Shown in pieces: positions 52,613 to 63,509 of a stretch of DNA of 64,000 nucleotides. How positions within the stretch are numbered: the stretch's first letter is position 1; each line of letters opens with the position of its first letter. The stretch covers positions 1-64,000 of the forward strand of contig NZ_JAMZNK010000010.1 in NCBI RefSeq assembly GCF_027980145.1, written 5' to 3'. The stretch comes from Flavobacterium azizsancarii (GTDB lineage Bacteria > Bacteroidota > Bacteroidia > Flavobacteriales > Flavobacteriaceae). Below the pieces are notes generated by a model, which was not told the origin of the DNA, ran no database searches, and saw only the letters and a list, made by a program, of their open reading frames with translations. The translations under genes and the position numbers were made by a program.

Positions 52613-53806
52613 TTAAGAAAGTGCAGCTTTAACCTGATCAGCAGCTTCTTGAAATTGAGTAGCTGATAAAATTGGCATACCTGAATTGTCAATTAATTCT
52701 TTTGCAATTTCAGCATTTGTTCCTTGCAAACGAACGATAATTGGCACTTTAATAGCATCACCCATATTTTTGTAAGCGTCAACAACTCCTTGCGCCACAC
52801 GGTCACAACGAACGATTCCTCCAAAAATATTGATCAAAATTGCTTTTACGTTAGGATCTTTTAAGATAATACGGAAAGCAGTTTCAACACGTTTTGCATC
52901 AGCAGTTCCACCAACATCTAAGAAGTTAGCAGGCTCAAAACCAGCGTATTTAATTAAATCCATAGTTGCCATTGCAAGACCTGCTCCGTTTACCATACAT
53001 CCTACAGTACCGTCAAGATCTACATAGTTCAATCCTACTTCTTTAGCTTCAACTTCGATTGGGTTCTCCTCACGGATATCTCTCATCTCAGCATATTTTG
53101 GTTGTCTGTATAAAGCATTATCATCGATATTTACTTTAGCATCAACAGCCATAATTTTATTGTCTGAAGTTTTCAAAACCGGGTTGATTTCAAACATAGA
53201 AGCATCAGAACCAATGTAAGCATTGTATAATGAGTCGATGAATTTCACCATTTCTTTGAAAGCATTTCCAGAAAGACCTAAGTTAAAAGCAATTCTTCTT
53301 GCTTGAAAACCTTGTAATCCAACAGAAGGATCAACTTCTTCAGTAAAAATTAAATGAGGAGTGTGTTCAGCAACTTCTTCAATATCCATTCCACCTTCAG
53401 TAGAATACATAATCATGTTACGACCAGTAGCTCTATTCAATAAAACAGAAACATAAAATTCAGAAGTTTCACTTTCACCAGGATAGTAAACATCTTCTGC
53501 TACTAAAATTTTGTTTACTTTTTTACCTTCAGCAGAAGTTTGAGGTGTAATCAATTGCATTCCGATGATTTGTTCAGCAATTTCTTCAACTTGTTGCAAG
53601 TTTTTAGCTAGCTTAACTCCACCACCTTTTCCACGACCACCTGCGTGAATTTGTGCTTTTATTACGTGCCATCCTGTACCAGTCTCGGCAGTTAATTGTT
53701 TTGCAGCAGCCACAGCTTCGACTGCATTGTTAGCCACAATTCCGCGTTGAATGCGTACTCCGTAACTCGCTAAAATTTCTTTTCCTTGATATTCGTGTAT
53801 GTTCAT
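52613..53806 (-). CDS. sucC: Succinate-CoA ligase, beta subunit
   Basis: With SucD it converts succinyl-CoA, ADP (or GDP) and phosphate to succinate and ATP in the TCA cycle. The 397-aa subunit starts MNIHEYQGKEILASYGVRIQRG and has the ATP-grasp part KAQIHAGGRGKGGGVKL, FEINPVLKTSDNKIMAVDAKVNID (metal site), GCMVNGAGLAMATMD and NIFGGIVRCDRVAQG at the phosphate/CoA-binding end. The frame extends 20 codons upstream to 53866 with no family match, so 53806 is the start. sucD is not adjacent, as is common in this phylum. Confidence 0.97.
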   Translation of the reverse strand: MNIHEYQGKEILASYGVRIQRGIVANNAVEAVAAAKQLTAETGTGWHVIKAQIHAGGRGKGGGVKLAKNLQQVEEIAEQIIGMQLITPQTSAEGKKVNKILVAEDVYYPGESETSEFYVSVLLNRATGRNMIMYSTEGGMDIEEVAEHTPHLIFTEEVDPSVGLQGFQARRIAFNLGLSGNAFKEMVKFIDSLYNAYIGSDASMFEINPVLKTSDNKIMAVDAKVNIDDNALYRQPKYAEMRDIREENPIEVEAKEVGLNYVDLDGTVGCMVNGAGLAMATMDLIKYAGFEPANFLDVGGTADAKRVETAFRIILKDPNVKAILINIFGGIVRCDRVAQGVVDAYKNMGDAIKVPIIVRLQGTNAEIAKELIDNSGMPILSATQFQEAADQVKAALS

Positions 53807-53854
53807 AATATAGAATTTGTCTGGTTCTGAATTTATTTCAGAATAAAAGTGCGA

Positions 53855-53862
53855 CAAAAGTA
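53855..53862 (-). promoter_or_regulatory. sucC promoter -7 box
   Basis: TACTTTTG on the minus strand, close to the TAnnTTTG consensus, 48 bases before the chosen ATG, and upstream of which no gene start is seen. It lies within the rejected extension, supporting the shorter start. Confidence 0.5.
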
Positions 53863-53866
53863 GCAA

Positions 53867-54221
53867 AATTCAACTGAATAGTAAAATCTTTTTCAATTAA
53901 AAAACGTGTGAGATATTTGCAAAACGTTTATTCTTTTTCAATACCAAGAAATAGTTAACAAAACAATTTGTTAATATTAACGGAAAACCACTAAAACGTT
54001 TGATATTTAACAAATACATCACTGTATTCATTAGGCTTACGGCGATTTTTCTTAATATATTCTAACAGCCGTTGTCATTTTATCATTTCGCAATGGTTAA
54101 TATAATATTATTATCAATTAAGAAGCGTTTTTCTAGTATTACAATAAAAATGTAAGTCAAATTACAATTCCAATACATTATATTTAACGAAATCTTTATT
54201 TTTGTAGAAAAAATATCAAGA
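53867..54221. promoter_or_regulatory. Shared sucC-gltB control region
   Basis: A 355-bp divergent gap. The gltB -7 box TATTTTTG is at 54197-54204, 17 bases before the ATG. A 20-bp palindrome TTAACAAA-ACAA-TTTGTTAA lies at 53955-53974 and could be an operator. TTTGTTA also occurs upstream of lysA. Nothing else is visible. Confidence 0.4.
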
Positions 54222-57200
54222 ATGAAAGTTAAAGAACAAGGGCTTTATTTGCCTGAATTTGAACACGACAATTGTGGTGCAGGATTTATTTGTAATCTGA
54301 ATGGTATTAAATCAAACGATATTATTCACAAAGCATTGGATATCTTAATAAAATTGGAACATCGTGGTGCCGTTAGTTCTGATGGAAGAACTGGAGACGG
54401 AGCTGGAATTTTATTCGATATCCCACACGCTTTCTTTAAAAAAGTATGTGATTTTGAAATCCCTGAAACACGTGAGTATGCAGTAGGAATGGTGTTTTTA
54501 CCAAAAAGCAAAAACCAGGTTTCTTTTTGCATCAACGCTTTTGAATCGACTATTAAGGATCAAAACTTAAAAGTTCTGGGTTGGAGAGATGTACCTGTTG
54601 AAGTGGAGAATTTAGGGCAGATTGCCGCAGAAAAAGAACCAACAGTTAAACAGGTTTTTGTTAGCAAAAACGGTCAGGATTTAACTGAAAACGAATTTAA
54701 TGCAAAACTTTTTGCAGCTAGAAAAATTGCTGAACATGCCATAAGAGGATCAAAAACCTCTGAAAGTCACATGTTTTATTTCTCTAGTTTATCGACAACG
54801 ACCATAATATACAAAGGTTTATTGATGCCGGAAGACATCAGCCGTTATTATGTTGACTTAAAAGATCCCGATTTAGTGACTCGTCTGGCGTTAGTGCACC
54901 AACGTTTCTCTACTAATACTTTCCCTTCATGGGAACTAGCACAACCATTTAGATATATGTGTCATAATGGTGAAATCAATACGCTTCGTGGAAACGTAAG
55001 CCGTATGCGTGCTCGTGAAGAATTGATGGAAAGCAAAATTTTCGGAAATGATATCAAAAAGTTATTCCCAATTATCTTAGAAGGAAAATCAGATTCTGCT
55101 TCTATGGATATGGTGGTAGAACTTTTATTAATGACAGGCCGTTCATTGCCTGAGGCGATGATGATGGTAGTTCCTGAAGCTTGGGAAAAACACCAGACAA
55201 TGTCTCCTGAAAAAAGAGCGTTCTACGAATTCAACTCTTGTATCATGGAACCTTGGGATGGTCCTGCTTCTATTCCGTTTACAGATGGTAACGTAATTGG
55301 GGCTTTGTTAGACCGTAACGGTTTGCGTCCTTCTCGTTATACATTGACAAAAAGTGGTTTTGTGATCATGTCATCAGAAATTGGTGTACTTGATGTAGAA
55401 CCGGAAGATGTAGTACAACACGGTCGTTTAGAGCCAGGAAAAATGTTCCTTGTAGACATGAACGAAGGTCGTATTATTGAAGACGAAGAAATTAAAAAAG
55501 CAATTGTAACAAAACGTCCTTACCAGGAATGGATTGATGAAAACTTGTTGCAATTATCTAAAATACCATATACCAATAATCCTACTCCTGTTGAGAAACT
55601 TGATTTTCTAACAAGACAAAAATTATTTGGTTATACAATTGAAGACTTAAAAACTATCATTAACCCAATGGGAGCTCAGGGCGCTGAAGCCATTAGCTCT
55701 ATGGGTAACGATACGCCATTGGCAGTTTTATCAGATCAGCCTCAATTGTTGTACAACTATTTCAAACAATTATTTGCTCAGGTTACCAACCCGCCTTTGG
55801 ATGGTATTCGTGAAGAAATCATTACCGATATCAGTTTAGCAATTGGTGGAGATTTTAATATTTTTGAAATTGAATCAAAACAATGTAAAAAACTAAAAAT
55901 CCAGAATCCGGTTATCTCGAATGAGGATTTAGATAAAATCAGAAACATTGATCACGCAGATTTCAAATCGGCTACAATTTCTACTTTATATAAAATAGAA
56001 AAAGGAGTTAACGGTTTAGAACGCGCGCTTGAAAAATGTGTTCAGGCAACTTTTAAAGCGGTTTCTGAAGGATGTAATATCATTATTTTATCTGACAGAG
56101 GTGTAAGTGAAGAATTGGCTCCAATACCAATGCTATTGGCTTGTTCTTATATCCATCACTCTTTGAATATTTTACAGGTTCGTTCTAAATTCGGAATCAT
56201 AATCGAATCTGCTGAACCACGTGAACCTCATCATTTTGCTTTATTATTCGGATATGGTGCAAGTGCGATCAATCCTTATATGGTAAACGAGATCATTCAC
56301 GATCAGGTTAACCAGGGACATATTACAGGAGTAAAAGCAGATTATGCTATAGTAAATTACAACAAAGCAATTGCAAAAGGTATCCTTAAAATCATGAATA
56401 AAATTGGTATCTCTACTTTACATTCGTACAGAGCTGCTCAAATTTTCGAGATTTTAGGTTTAAACAAAACCTTCACTAACAAATACTTCCCATTTACCCC
56501 TTCAAGAATCGAAGGAATTGGTTTGATGGAAGTAGAAAAAGAAGTAAAAAAACGTTTCCAAAAAGCATTTCCAAATTCTAAAATTGCAGGTTTATTGCCT
56601 TTAGAAATTGGAGGAATTTACAGATGGAGACGTGGTGGAGAAAAACATATGTTTAACCCAACCACTATTGCAAAATTACAACAGGCCGTTCGTTTGAATA
56701 GCCCTGAAAGTTATAAAGAATACTCGGACATGGTCAATGAGCAGAGCTCAAACTTAATGACTATTAGAGGTTTATTCGAATTCAACAATTTAGATCCAAT
56801 TTCTATTGATGAAGTAGAACCTTGGACAGAAATTGTAAAAAAATTCAAAACGGGTGCGATGTCTTACGGATCTATCAGTAGAGAAGCACACGAGAATTTA
56901 GCGATTGCAATGAACAGAATTGGCGGAAAAAGTAATTCTGGAGAAGGAGGAGAAGATCCTAAACGTTTCCAGAAAGAAATCAACGGAGATTCAAGAAACA
57001 GTGCAATCAAACAAGTGGCATCGGGACGTTTTGGTGTTTCGATCAACTATTTGACAAACGCTAAAGAAATCCAGATTAAAATGGCTCAGGGTGCAAAACC
57101 CGGAGAAGGTGGTCAATTACCTGGAGAAAAAGTAGTGCCTTGGATTGCTGAAACAAGAAACTCTACACCATATGTAGGTTTGATTTCGCCTCCGCCTCAC

Positions 57201-58739
57201 CACGATATTTACTCTATTGAGGATTTATCTCAGTTGATTTTTGACTTAAAAAATGCCAATCGTGAAGCACGTGTAAACGTAAAATTAGTTTCTGAAGTTG
57301 GAGTTGGAACCATCGCTGCCGGTGTTGCAAAAGCAAAAGCTGACGTAATCCTGATTTCAGGTTATGACGGAGGAACTGGTGCTGCACCATTAACTTCTTT
57401 ACAACACACAGGTATTCCGTGGGAACTTGGCTTAGCCGAAGCACAACAAACTCTGATCTTAAATGATTTAAGAAGCCGTGTGGTTCTGGAATGTGACGGA
57501 CAATTGAAAACGGGTCGTGATGTTGCTATCGCTGCATTATTGGGAGCCGAAGAATTTGGTTTTGCTACTGCACCGCTTGTTGCATCAGGATGTATCATGA
57601 TGAGAGCTTGTCACTTAAATACTTGCCCGGTTGGTATTGCAACTCAGGATCCTGAATTGAGAAAAAATTTCAAAGGAACTCCGGAGCACGTTATCAACTT
57701 CATGTATTTTATTGCTGAAGAGTTAAGAGGAATCATGGCGCAATTAGGTTTCAGAACCTTAAAAGAAATGGTGGGTCAGTCACAAAAATTAAATGTGAAC
57801 AAAGCGATCAAACATTATAAAGCAAATGGTTTAGATTTATCATCGATTCTATACAAACCGGAAAAAGCTAAAACAGTTCCAAATCACAATACAACTGAAC
57901 AAGATCACAATCTTGAAAACGTATTGGATTTCGAAATTATCAAAGAAGCTATTCCTTCTATTTATAGAAAAGAGAAAACAAGAGTTACATTTAAAATTAA
58001 AAATACAGACCGTTCTGTAGGTGCTATTTTGAGTAATGAAATCTCAAAAATATATGGCGCACAAGGTTTACCTGAAGACACTATTTTAGTTGATTTTGAA
58101 GGTTCTGCCGGACAAAGTTTTGGTGCTTTTGCAACAAACGGATTGTCGTTTAAAATTCACGGAAACTGTAATGATTATTTAGGAAAAGGATTGTCCGGAG
58201 GAAAATTGATTATCAAAGTCCCTCCTACTGCAACTTTCAAACCTGAAGAAAATATCATTATTGGTAACGTTGCCCTTTACGGAGCTATTACCGGAGAGGC
58301 TTATATTAATGGAATGGCTGGTGAGCGTTTTGGCGTGAGAAATTCTGGAGCAACCGCAGTTGTTGAAGGAATTGGAGATCACGGATGCGAATACATGACC
58401 GGTGGTACAGTGGTTGTTTTAGGAAAAACAGGAAGAAACTTCGCAGCTGGTATGAGCGGTGGTGTAGCTTATGTCTACGACCCTAAACAACAATTTGATG
58501 CGACATTATGCAACATGGAAATGGTTGCTTTTGATCCTGTCGAAGAAGAAGATGTGACTAAATTGAGAAAACTAATCAAAAATCACTCTTTGTATACCAA
58601 CAGTCCATTAGCAAAAAGAATTTTAGCAGACTGGGAAAATGAACAAAACAATTTCGTGAAAGTAATGCCAACTGATTACAAGAAAGCATTACAACGAATT
58701 GCAGAAGAGAAAAAAATAGAAGAATTAATTGCGGGTTAA
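54222..58739 (+). CDS. gltB: Glutamate synthase (NADPH) large subunit
   Basis: Forms glutamate from 2-oxoglutarate and glutamine-derived ammonia. The 1505-aa protein starts with a 17-residue propeptide, then Cys18 in HDNCGAGF, the glutaminase nucleophile exposed after cleavage. The amidotransferase domain covers about 18-430 ([18 protein letters not shown]). A central domain follows, then the FMN domain with [12 protein letters not shown], the [3Fe-4S] cysteines in [17 protein letters not shown], and the C-terminal beta-helix ([21 protein letters not shown]). gltD follows, separated by a 185-bp gap that carries a repeat element. Confidence 0.99.
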   Translation: MKVKEQGLYLPEFEHDNCGAGFICNLNGIKSNDIIHKALDILIKLEHRGAVSSDGRTGDGAGILFDIPHAFFKKVCDFEIPETREYAVGMVFLPKSKNQVSFCINAFESTIKDQNLKVLGWRDVPVEVENLGQIAAEKEPTVKQVFVSKNGQDLTENEFNAKLFAARKIAEHAIRGSKTSESHMFYFSSLSTTTIIYKGLLMPEDISRYYVDLKDPDLVTRLALVHQRFSTNTFPSWELAQPFRYMCHNGEINTLRGNVSRMRAREELMESKIFGNDIKKLFPIILEGKSDSASMDMVVELLLMTGRSLPEAMMMVVPEAWEKHQTMSPEKRAFYEFNSCIMEPWDGPASIPFTDGNVIGALLDRNGLRPSRYTLTKSGFVIMSSEIGVLDVEPEDVVQHGRLEPGKMFLVDMNEGRIIEDEEIKKAIVTKRPYQEWIDENLLQLSKIPYTNNPTPVEKLDFLTRQKLFGYTIEDLKTIINPMGAQGAEAISSMGNDTPLAVLSDQPQLLYNYFKQLFAQVTNPPLDGIREEIITDISLAIGGDFNIFEIESKQCKKLKIQNPVISNEDLDKIRNIDHADFKSATISTLYKIEKGVNGLERALEKCVQATFKAVSEGCNIIILSDRGVSEELAPIPMLLACSYIHHSLNILQVRSKFGIIIESAEPREPHHFALLFGYGASAINPYMVNEIIHDQVNQGHITGVKADYAIVNYNKAIAKGILKIMNKIGISTLHSYRAAQIFEILGLNKTFTNKYFPFTPSRIEGIGLMEVEKEVKKRFQKAFPNSKIAGLLPLEIGGIYRWRRGGEKHMFNPTTIAKLQQAVRLNSPESYKEYSDMVNEQSSNLMTIRGLFEFNNLDPISIDEVEPWTEIVKKFKTGAMSYGSISREAHENLAIAMNRIGGKSNSGEGGEDPKRFQKEINGDSRNSAIKQVASGRFGVSINYLTNAKEIQIKMAQGAKPGEGGQLPGEKVVPWIAETRNSTPYVGLISPPPHHDIYSIEDLSQLIFDLKNANREARVNVKLVSEVGVGTIAAGVAKAKADVILISGYDGGTGAAPLTSLQHTGIPWELGLAEAQQTLILNDLRSRVVLECDGQLKTGRDVAIAALLGAEEFGFATAPLVASGCIMMRACHLNTCPVGIATQDPELRKNFKGTPEHVINFMYFIAEELRGIMAQLGFRTLKEMVGQSQKLNVNKAIKHYKANGLDLSSILYKPEKAKTVPNHNTTEQDHNLENVLDFEIIKEAIPSIYRKEKTRVTFKIKNTDRSVGAILSNEISKIYGAQGLPEDTILVDFEGSAGQSFGAFATNGLSFKIHGNCNDYLGKGLSGGKLIIKVPPTATFKPEENIIIGNVALYGAITGEAYINGMAGERFGVRNSGATAVVEGIGDHGCEYMTGGTVVVLGKTGRNFAAGMSGGVAYVYDPKQQFDATLCNMEMVAFDPVEEEDVTKLRKLIKNHSLYTNSPLAKRILADWENEQNNFVKVMPTDYKKALQRIAEEKKIEELIAG

Positions 58740-58782
58740 ATGATTTTAGAATTCTGATTTTAGATTTTCGATTATTGAAATT

Positions 58783-58855
58783 TTGACCACAAAGCTTTGC
58801 GAACTTAAAACACTCAAAAAAGCAAAAACAAAGACCTTGGGCTCTTTGCGGTTAA
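58783..58855. repeat. CGCAAAG-type element remnant between gltB and gltD
   Basis: ACCACAAAGCTTTGCGAAC at the left and CTCTTTGCGGTTAA at the right are ends of the CGCAAAG element family with a shortened middle of about 40 bp. It is followed by TTGGAATTTGGAATTT copies running into the gltD leader. Confidence 0.75.
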
Positions 58856-58924
58856 AAAAATTGGAATTTGGAATTTAAAAAATTGGAATTTAAAATTGAT
58901 CATTTAAATTTTAATCAAAATGTC

Positions 58925-60379
58925 ATGGGTAAAATAGGCGGATTTAAAGAATATAACAGAGCCGACGAAAGTAATTTAGCAGTTGTAGAACGTGTTTCGA
59001 ACTACAGCGAATTTACAATACCGTTAGCAGAAGATAAGAAAAAAGAACAAGGTTCAAGATGTATGGATTGTGGTATTCCTTTTTGCCACAGTGCTTGTCC
59101 GTTAGGAAATTTAATTCCTGACTTCAACGACATGGTACATCAGGAAGAATGGCAGAGTGCATTAAATATTTTGCAGTCTACTAATAACTTTCCGGAGTTT
59201 ACAGGTCGATTATGCCCTGCTCCATGTGAGAAATCATGTGTATTAGGAATCATCAAAGAACCGGTTGCTATCGAAAACATCGAGAAAAACATCATCGAAA
59301 GAGGTTTTGCTGAAGGATGGATCAAACCACAAGCACCAAAAACCAGAACAGGAAAAACCGTAGCCGTTATTGGTTCAGGTCCTGCAGGTTTGGCAGCAGC
59401 TCAACAATTAAACAGAGCCGGTCACACGGTAACTGTTTTTGAAAGAGACAATGCTATTGGAGGTTTATTGCGTTACGGAATTCCGAATTTCAAATTAGAA
59501 AAAGGAATCATCGACAGACGTGTTTTAATTCTTGAAGCTGAAGGAATCACTTTTAAAACGAATGTAAATGTTGGTGTTAACTTTAGCGTAGAAGAACTAA
59601 ATGCTTTTGATTCTATCGTATTATGCGGTGGAGCAACCGAAAGAAGAAGTTTGCCAACTAAAGGAATCGAAAGCAAAGGCGTTGTTCAGGCAATGGATTT
59701 CCTTACTCAACAAACAAAAGTTTTATACGGAGAATCGATTCCGGACCAGGTTAAAGCAACTGGAAAAGATGTAATTGTAATTGGTGGTGGTGACACTGGA
59801 TCTGACTGCGTTGGAACATCAAACAGACACGGAGCAAAATCAGTAACTAATTTTGAAATTTTGCCAAAACCTCCGGTTGGAAGAAGCGAATCTACGCCTT
59901 GGCCTTTCTGGCCTTTGCAGTTGAAAACGTCTTCATCTCACGAAGAAGGTTGCAGCAGAAACTGGTTAATAAATACTAAAGAATTCATTTCTAACGACAA
60001 AGGAGAATTAACAGGATTAAAAACCGTTGAAGTTCAATGGAAAATGACTCCTGGTCAACGTCCTGAATTAATCGAAAAAGAAGGTTCAGAGAAAATCTGG
60101 CCGTGTGATCTCGCCTTATTGGCTTTAGGATTTACAGGTCCGGAGAAAACTTTAAGCGAGCAATTAGGTATTGAACTTGACATGAGAAGCAACTATCAGG
60201 CAAAAAATTATCAAACGAATGTACCTCATATTTTCACTGCCGGAGATATGCGTCGTGGACAATCATTAATCGTATGGGCTATTTCAGAAGGTCGCGAAGC
60301 AGCAAGAGAAGTAGATTTGTTCTTAATGGGCTCTACTAACTTGCCAACCAAAGGAAACGGAGACTTACCAAGTCTATAA
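58925..60379 (+). CDS. gltD: Glutamate synthase (NADPH) small subunit
   Basis: Takes electrons from NADPH and passes them via FAD and Fe-S centres to GltB. The 484-aa protein starts [12 protein letters not shown]. Two [4Fe-4S] clusters are built by [21 protein letters not shown] and [15 protein letters not shown]- and NADPH-binding motifs are [18 protein letters not shown] and [18 protein letters not shown], and the end has [17 protein letters not shown] with the second FAD contact. The frame opens at a TTG 19 codons earlier inside the repeat region, which is not a plausible start. Confidence 0.98.
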   Translation: MGKIGGFKEYNRADESNLAVVERVSNYSEFTIPLAEDKKKEQGSRCMDCGIPFCHSACPLGNLIPDFNDMVHQEEWQSALNILQSTNNFPEFTGRLCPAPCEKSCVLGIIKEPVAIENIEKNIIERGFAEGWIKPQAPKTRTGKTVAVIGSGPAGLAAAQQLNRAGHTVTVFERDNAIGGLLRYGIPNFKLEKGIIDRRVLILEAEGITFKTNVNVGVNFSVEELNAFDSIVLCGGATERRSLPTKGIESKGVVQAMDFLTQQTKVLYGESIPDQVKATGKDVIVIGGGDTGSDCVGTSNRHGAKSVTNFEILPKPPVGRSESTPWPFWPLQLKTSSSHEEGCSRNWLINTKEFISNDKGELTGLKTVEVQWKMTPGQRPELIEKEGSEKIWPCDLALLALGFTGPEKTLSEQLGIELDMRSNYQAKNYQTNVPHIFTAGDMRRGQSLIVWAISEGREAAREVDLFLMGSTNLPTKGNGDLPSL

Positions 60380-60493
60380 TTTTTTAAGGTTCTGAGATAC
60401 TAAGTTGCTAAGGGACTACGTTTTTTACTTTCTTAAATCTTTAGAACATCAAAAAAATTATAACGTCTTTATTCTTATAAACAACACACAACA

Positions 60494-60523
60494 AAAAGCC
60501 TTGACTAACGTCAGGGCTTTTTA
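60494..60523 (+). terminator. gltD terminator
   Basis: A 13-bp stem with one G-U pair (60494-60506 with 60511-60523) and a TAAC loop, ending in Ts, about 115 bp after the stop. Confidence 0.82.
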
Positions 60524-60583
60524 GGTTTAAAGACCAAGAGAAACAAAGGAACAAAGATTTAAAAAACCCAAAAATCTTAATGC

Positions 60584-61035
60584 ATAGCCCGAGGTTTCAA
60601 CTTTGGAAAACGTATTGTAATCATATATTGCGTTCCCAAGGTTGAAACCTCGGGCTATGGTTTTGAAAAATTTTGAAAAAATATCCTAAATAAAAATTTC
60701 GCGAAAATTGGTGTAATTCGTGGCAAAAAACAGCAAACATTCAACAATCTATGCGAAAAACTTAGTACCCAAGGTTAAAACTTCGGGCCATGGTTTTGAA
60801 AAGTTCTGAAAAAACAACCAAAATAAAAATTAGCGAAAATTGGTGTAATTCGTGGCAAAAAAAGCAAACATTCGACAAACTATGCAAAAAACTTAGTTCC
60901 AAAGGTTGAAACCTCGGGCTATGGTTTTGCAAAGTTTTGAAAAAACAACCAAAATAAAAATTAGCGAAAATTCGTGAAATTCGTGGCAAAAAAAAGCAAG
61001 CATTCGACAATCTATGCAAAAAACTTAGTAACTTA
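60584..61035. repeat. Palindromic element with three tandem half-copies
   Basis: ATAGCCCGAGGTTTCAAC at 60584 faces GTTGAAACCTCGGGCTAT ending at 60658. Behind it the right half recurs in tandem at 60636, 60769 and 60899 (spacings 133 and 130 bp), each unit containing a CGAAAATTxGTGTAATTCGTGGCAAAA end of another family and AGCAAACATTCGACAA. The whole 450-bp block is non-coding and lies between the gltD terminator and the lysA promoter. Confidence 0.82.
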
Positions 61036-61109
61036 GAACCTTAGCAACTTAGAGGCTAAAAAGAATTTTATAAAAATCTAAAATAAACGACTTTTTGTTT
61101 AAAAACAAA

Positions 61110-61175
61110 CAATTTGTTACAATTTGTTATTTTTCTACAATTAATTTGTCGTTAGTCAAAAGTGTAATAACTTTG
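61110..61175 (+). promoter_or_regulatory. lysA promoter with tandem CAATTTGTTA repeats
   Basis: TAACTTTG at 61168-61175 with TTG at 61146-61148 gives the ideal TTG-N19-TAnnTTTG promoter. Two adjoining copies of CAATTTGTTA lie at 61110-61119 and 61120-61129, one helical turn apart, and may be a regulator site upstream of the -33 element. Confidence 0.65.
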
Positions 61176-61194
61176 CTTAAAATAAGTTAAAAAA

Positions 61195-62418
61195 ATGCAA
61201 GCAAAAGATTTACTGCAGTTAGCAGACCAATTTGGAAGTCCATTATATGTTTATGATGCCGAAAAAATCCAATCACAGTACAATAGGTTAACTAAAGCTT
61301 TCTCTAAGGTAGAAAACTTAAGAGTTAATTACGCCATGAAGGCATTGTCAAACGTTGCGATTCTTCAGTTATTAAAGAACATGGGGTCTGGTTTAGATAC
61401 TGTATCAATTCAAGAAGTTTTATTGGGACTTCATGCTGGCTATGAACCTGAAAAAATCTTTTTTACACCAAACGGAGTTTCTCTTGAAGAGATCGAAGAA
61501 GTTGCCGCAATGGGTGTACAAATCAATATTGACAACTTATCTATTCTGGAGCAATTCGGGACAAAATATCCACAAATTCCGGTATGTATTCGTATCAATC
61601 CGCACGTAATGGCGGGAGGAAATGCAAATATATCAGTAGGACATATCGATAGTAAATTCGGAATCTCTGTTCACCAAATTCCGCATATATTACGAATTGT
61701 AGAGAACACAAAAATGAGCATCGTAGGTATTCACATGCACACAGGATCTGATATTCTTGATATCGAAGTATTCTTGTATGCTGCTGAAATCTTGTTTGAT
61801 ACCGCAAAACACTTCAAAGATCTTGAATTTTTAGATTTCGGAAGCGGATTCAAAGTACCTTACAAAAAAGACGATATCGAAACTGACATTGAAGAATTAG
61901 GTAAAAAATTATCAAAAAGATTCAACTCTTTCTGTACAGAATATGGTAGAGATTTAACGTTGATTTTCGAACCAGGGAAATTCCTCGTGAGCGAAGCAGG
62001 TTTCTTCTTAGCAAAAGTAAACGTAGTAAAACAAACAACTTCAACAGTTTTCGCCGGAGTCGATAGTGGTTTCAACCACTTAATTCGTCCTATGTTTTAC
62101 GGTTCACAACACCATATCGAAAATATCTCTAACCCAAAAGGAAAAGAGCGTTTTTACTCTGTAGTAGGATACATTTGTGAGACTGATACGTTTGCCAACA
62201 ACCGTAGAATTTCAGAAATTACTGAGGGTGATATTCTTGCTTTCAGAAATGCCGGTGCATACTGTTTCTCCATGGCATCAAACTACAATTCAAGATACAA
62301 ACCAGCCGAAGTTTTATGGATGGACGGAAAAGGAATCTTAATTCGCCAACACGAAACATTCGAAGATTTGCTTAAAAATCAAATTCCGTTGCCACAAGAA
62401 GTTGCTGCAACAGTTTAA
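61195..62418 (+). CDS. lysA: Diaminopimelate decarboxylase
   Basis: Makes L-lysine from meso-diaminopimelate, using PLP. The 407-aa protein shows the PLP lysine K49 in VNYAMKALSN, GLDTVSIQEVLLG, the HMHTGSDI motif, GSGFKVPY, FEPGKFLVSEAGFFLAKV and the second-subunit loop GYICETDTFANN with the catalytic Cys. ATG 61195 gives the standard N-terminus. It is monocistronic with a clear promoter and terminator. Confidence 0.97.
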   Translation: MQAKDLLQLADQFGSPLYVYDAEKIQSQYNRLTKAFSKVENLRVNYAMKALSNVAILQLLKNMGSGLDTVSIQEVLLGLHAGYEPEKIFFTPNGVSLEEIEEVAAMGVQINIDNLSILEQFGTKYPQIPVCIRINPHVMAGGNANISVGHIDSKFGISVHQIPHILRIVENTKMSIVGIHMHTGSDILDIEVFLYAAEILFDTAKHFKDLEFLDFGSGFKVPYKKDDIETDIEELGKKLSKRFNSFCTEYGRDLTLIFEPGKFLVSEAGFFLAKVNVVKQTTSTVFAGVDSGFNHLIRPMFYGSQHHIENISNPKGKERFYSVVGYICETDTFANNRRISEITEGDILAFRNAGAYCFSMASNYNSRYKPAEVLWMDGKGILIRQHETFEDLLKNQIPLPQEVAATV

Positions 62419-62446
62419 AATAAAAAAAAGAGAATATCAATTGTAG

Positions 62447-62479
62447 AAATCCCGTTTCATTTTGAAGCGGGATTTTTTT
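62447..62479 (+). terminator. lysA terminator
   Basis: A 13-bp stem (62447-62459 with 62463-62475, one G-U-type pair) followed by seven Ts. Confidence 0.88.
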
Positions 62480-62489
62480 ATTTTAGATT

Positions 62490-62960
62490 GCTGCTTTTAT
62501 ATTTTAGATTGGCAAACGCATGTCAGGCTGAGCGAAGTCGAAGCCCCGCCAAGCAAATCGCCAATACTGAACGCAGATGACGCGGATTTGCTTTGCAAAA
62601 ACGCGGATTAAAAAGGATTTTTATCATGATATTCCAGACTCAACTTTATCAGACTGGACTGAAGTCCAGCCTTACAAAATAATACGTTCCTCCGGAACTT
62701 TTTTAGAGAACCGGAGGTTCGGGACATATTGAAGCGAGGGATTTTAATCCCTTGAAGCGCAAAGTAACCCCAAAGTTTGTCATTTCGACCGAAGGGAGAA
62801 ATCACATCCAATATCCCGTAATCAGAATCCTCAATCTTTGTCAAGTTTCTTGTGTGATCTCTCCTTCGTCGAGATGACAAGATTGCGGATTCTGATAGAA
62901 TTATTGATACAGAAATAGTTAATCCTCATTCAAAAATCTCTTAACTTAATGACATTGCAG
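62490..62960. repeat. Cluster of several dispersed repeat types
   Basis: Between lysA and the next gene lie, in order, GTCAGGCTGAGCGAAGTCGA (62522-62541), an ACGCGGATTTGC/ACGCGGATTA pair (near 62580-62610), GGACTGAAGTCCAGCC (62656-62671), a CTCCGGAACTT/AACCGGAGGTTC hairpin (about 62691-62719), and the array-type palindrome at 62778-62879. No coding frame is convincing. Confidence 0.75.
62778..62879. repeat. Single 102-bp copy of the hairpin-array palindrome
   Basis: TGTCATTTCGACCGAAGGGA at the left faces TCTCCTTCGTCGAGATGACA at the right. The core has the orientation of the 43673 copy, with CAATCTTTGTCAAGTTTCTT before the right arm, opposite to the array copies. Confidence 0.88.
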
Positions 62961-63041
62961 GCTAACCTGCTAATATTTTTTTTCTCTACAAAAACTCAAA
63001 TAAAAAAACTATTTTAGCAAGCCCAACTAAACCTTAAACCC

Positions 63042-63491
63042 ATGAAAATTACGATTCCCCTATCGCTATTATTTCTGTTACTTACTACCAATATATTCAG
63101 TCAAACCATTGCTGATCTAAAACTAAAACCAAAAGAAATCCCTAAAACATATACTTCAAACGACGGTAATATTTGTGTTACTCCTGCCGCTTGTAATTTT
63201 TATACTGATATTGAAACCTATAGCACCATTGTTGGAACTTTAAAAAGTAAAGCGATTCAAAGTTTTAAAAGTAAAACCGATCGTGGATCTATCATGTATT
63301 TTGAATTTGAACACACTTTTAAAGGGGATAGATTTCTGCAAGGTTTGCTTTGGGGAAAAGACGGTCAGCCAACAGATGAACATCCCGAAGAATATCTTGC
63401 AAAAGGAAGATTTCTCGTAATCTGGAGTTTTCATCCGGACAGTGTTCTTAAAGAAAAATCAGAAACTAAAATAGAGACGATTTTAAAATAA
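63042..63491 (+). CDS. Hypothetical exported protein
   Basis: A 149-aa protein with a signal peptide (1-20, ending NIFSQ). A mature 129-residue part has one Cys pair (ICVTPAACNFY) and short beta-like strands, with RGSIMYFEFEHTFKGDRFLQGLLWGKDG in the middle. I do not recognise the family. Its stop is 16 bp before the RDD gene, so they may be co-transcribed. Confidence 0.72.
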   Translation: MKITIPLSLLFLLLTTNIFSQTIADLKLKPKEIPKTYTSNDGNICVTPAACNFYTDIETYSTIVGTLKSKAIQSFKSKTDRGSIMYFEFEHTFKGDRFLQGLLWGKDGQPTDEHPEEYLAKGRFLVIWSFHPDSVLKEKSETKIETILK

Positions 63492-63509
63492 CTAAATACT
63501 ACACAACAA

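Noticed and set aside
53807..53866. Extended N-terminus of sucC
   Set aside because: The 20 extra residues have no family match and the -7 box lies inside them.
58868..58924. Extended N-terminus of gltD from TTG
   Set aside because: The added residues come from TTGGAATTT repeats and GltD begins [12 protein letters not shown] in the family.
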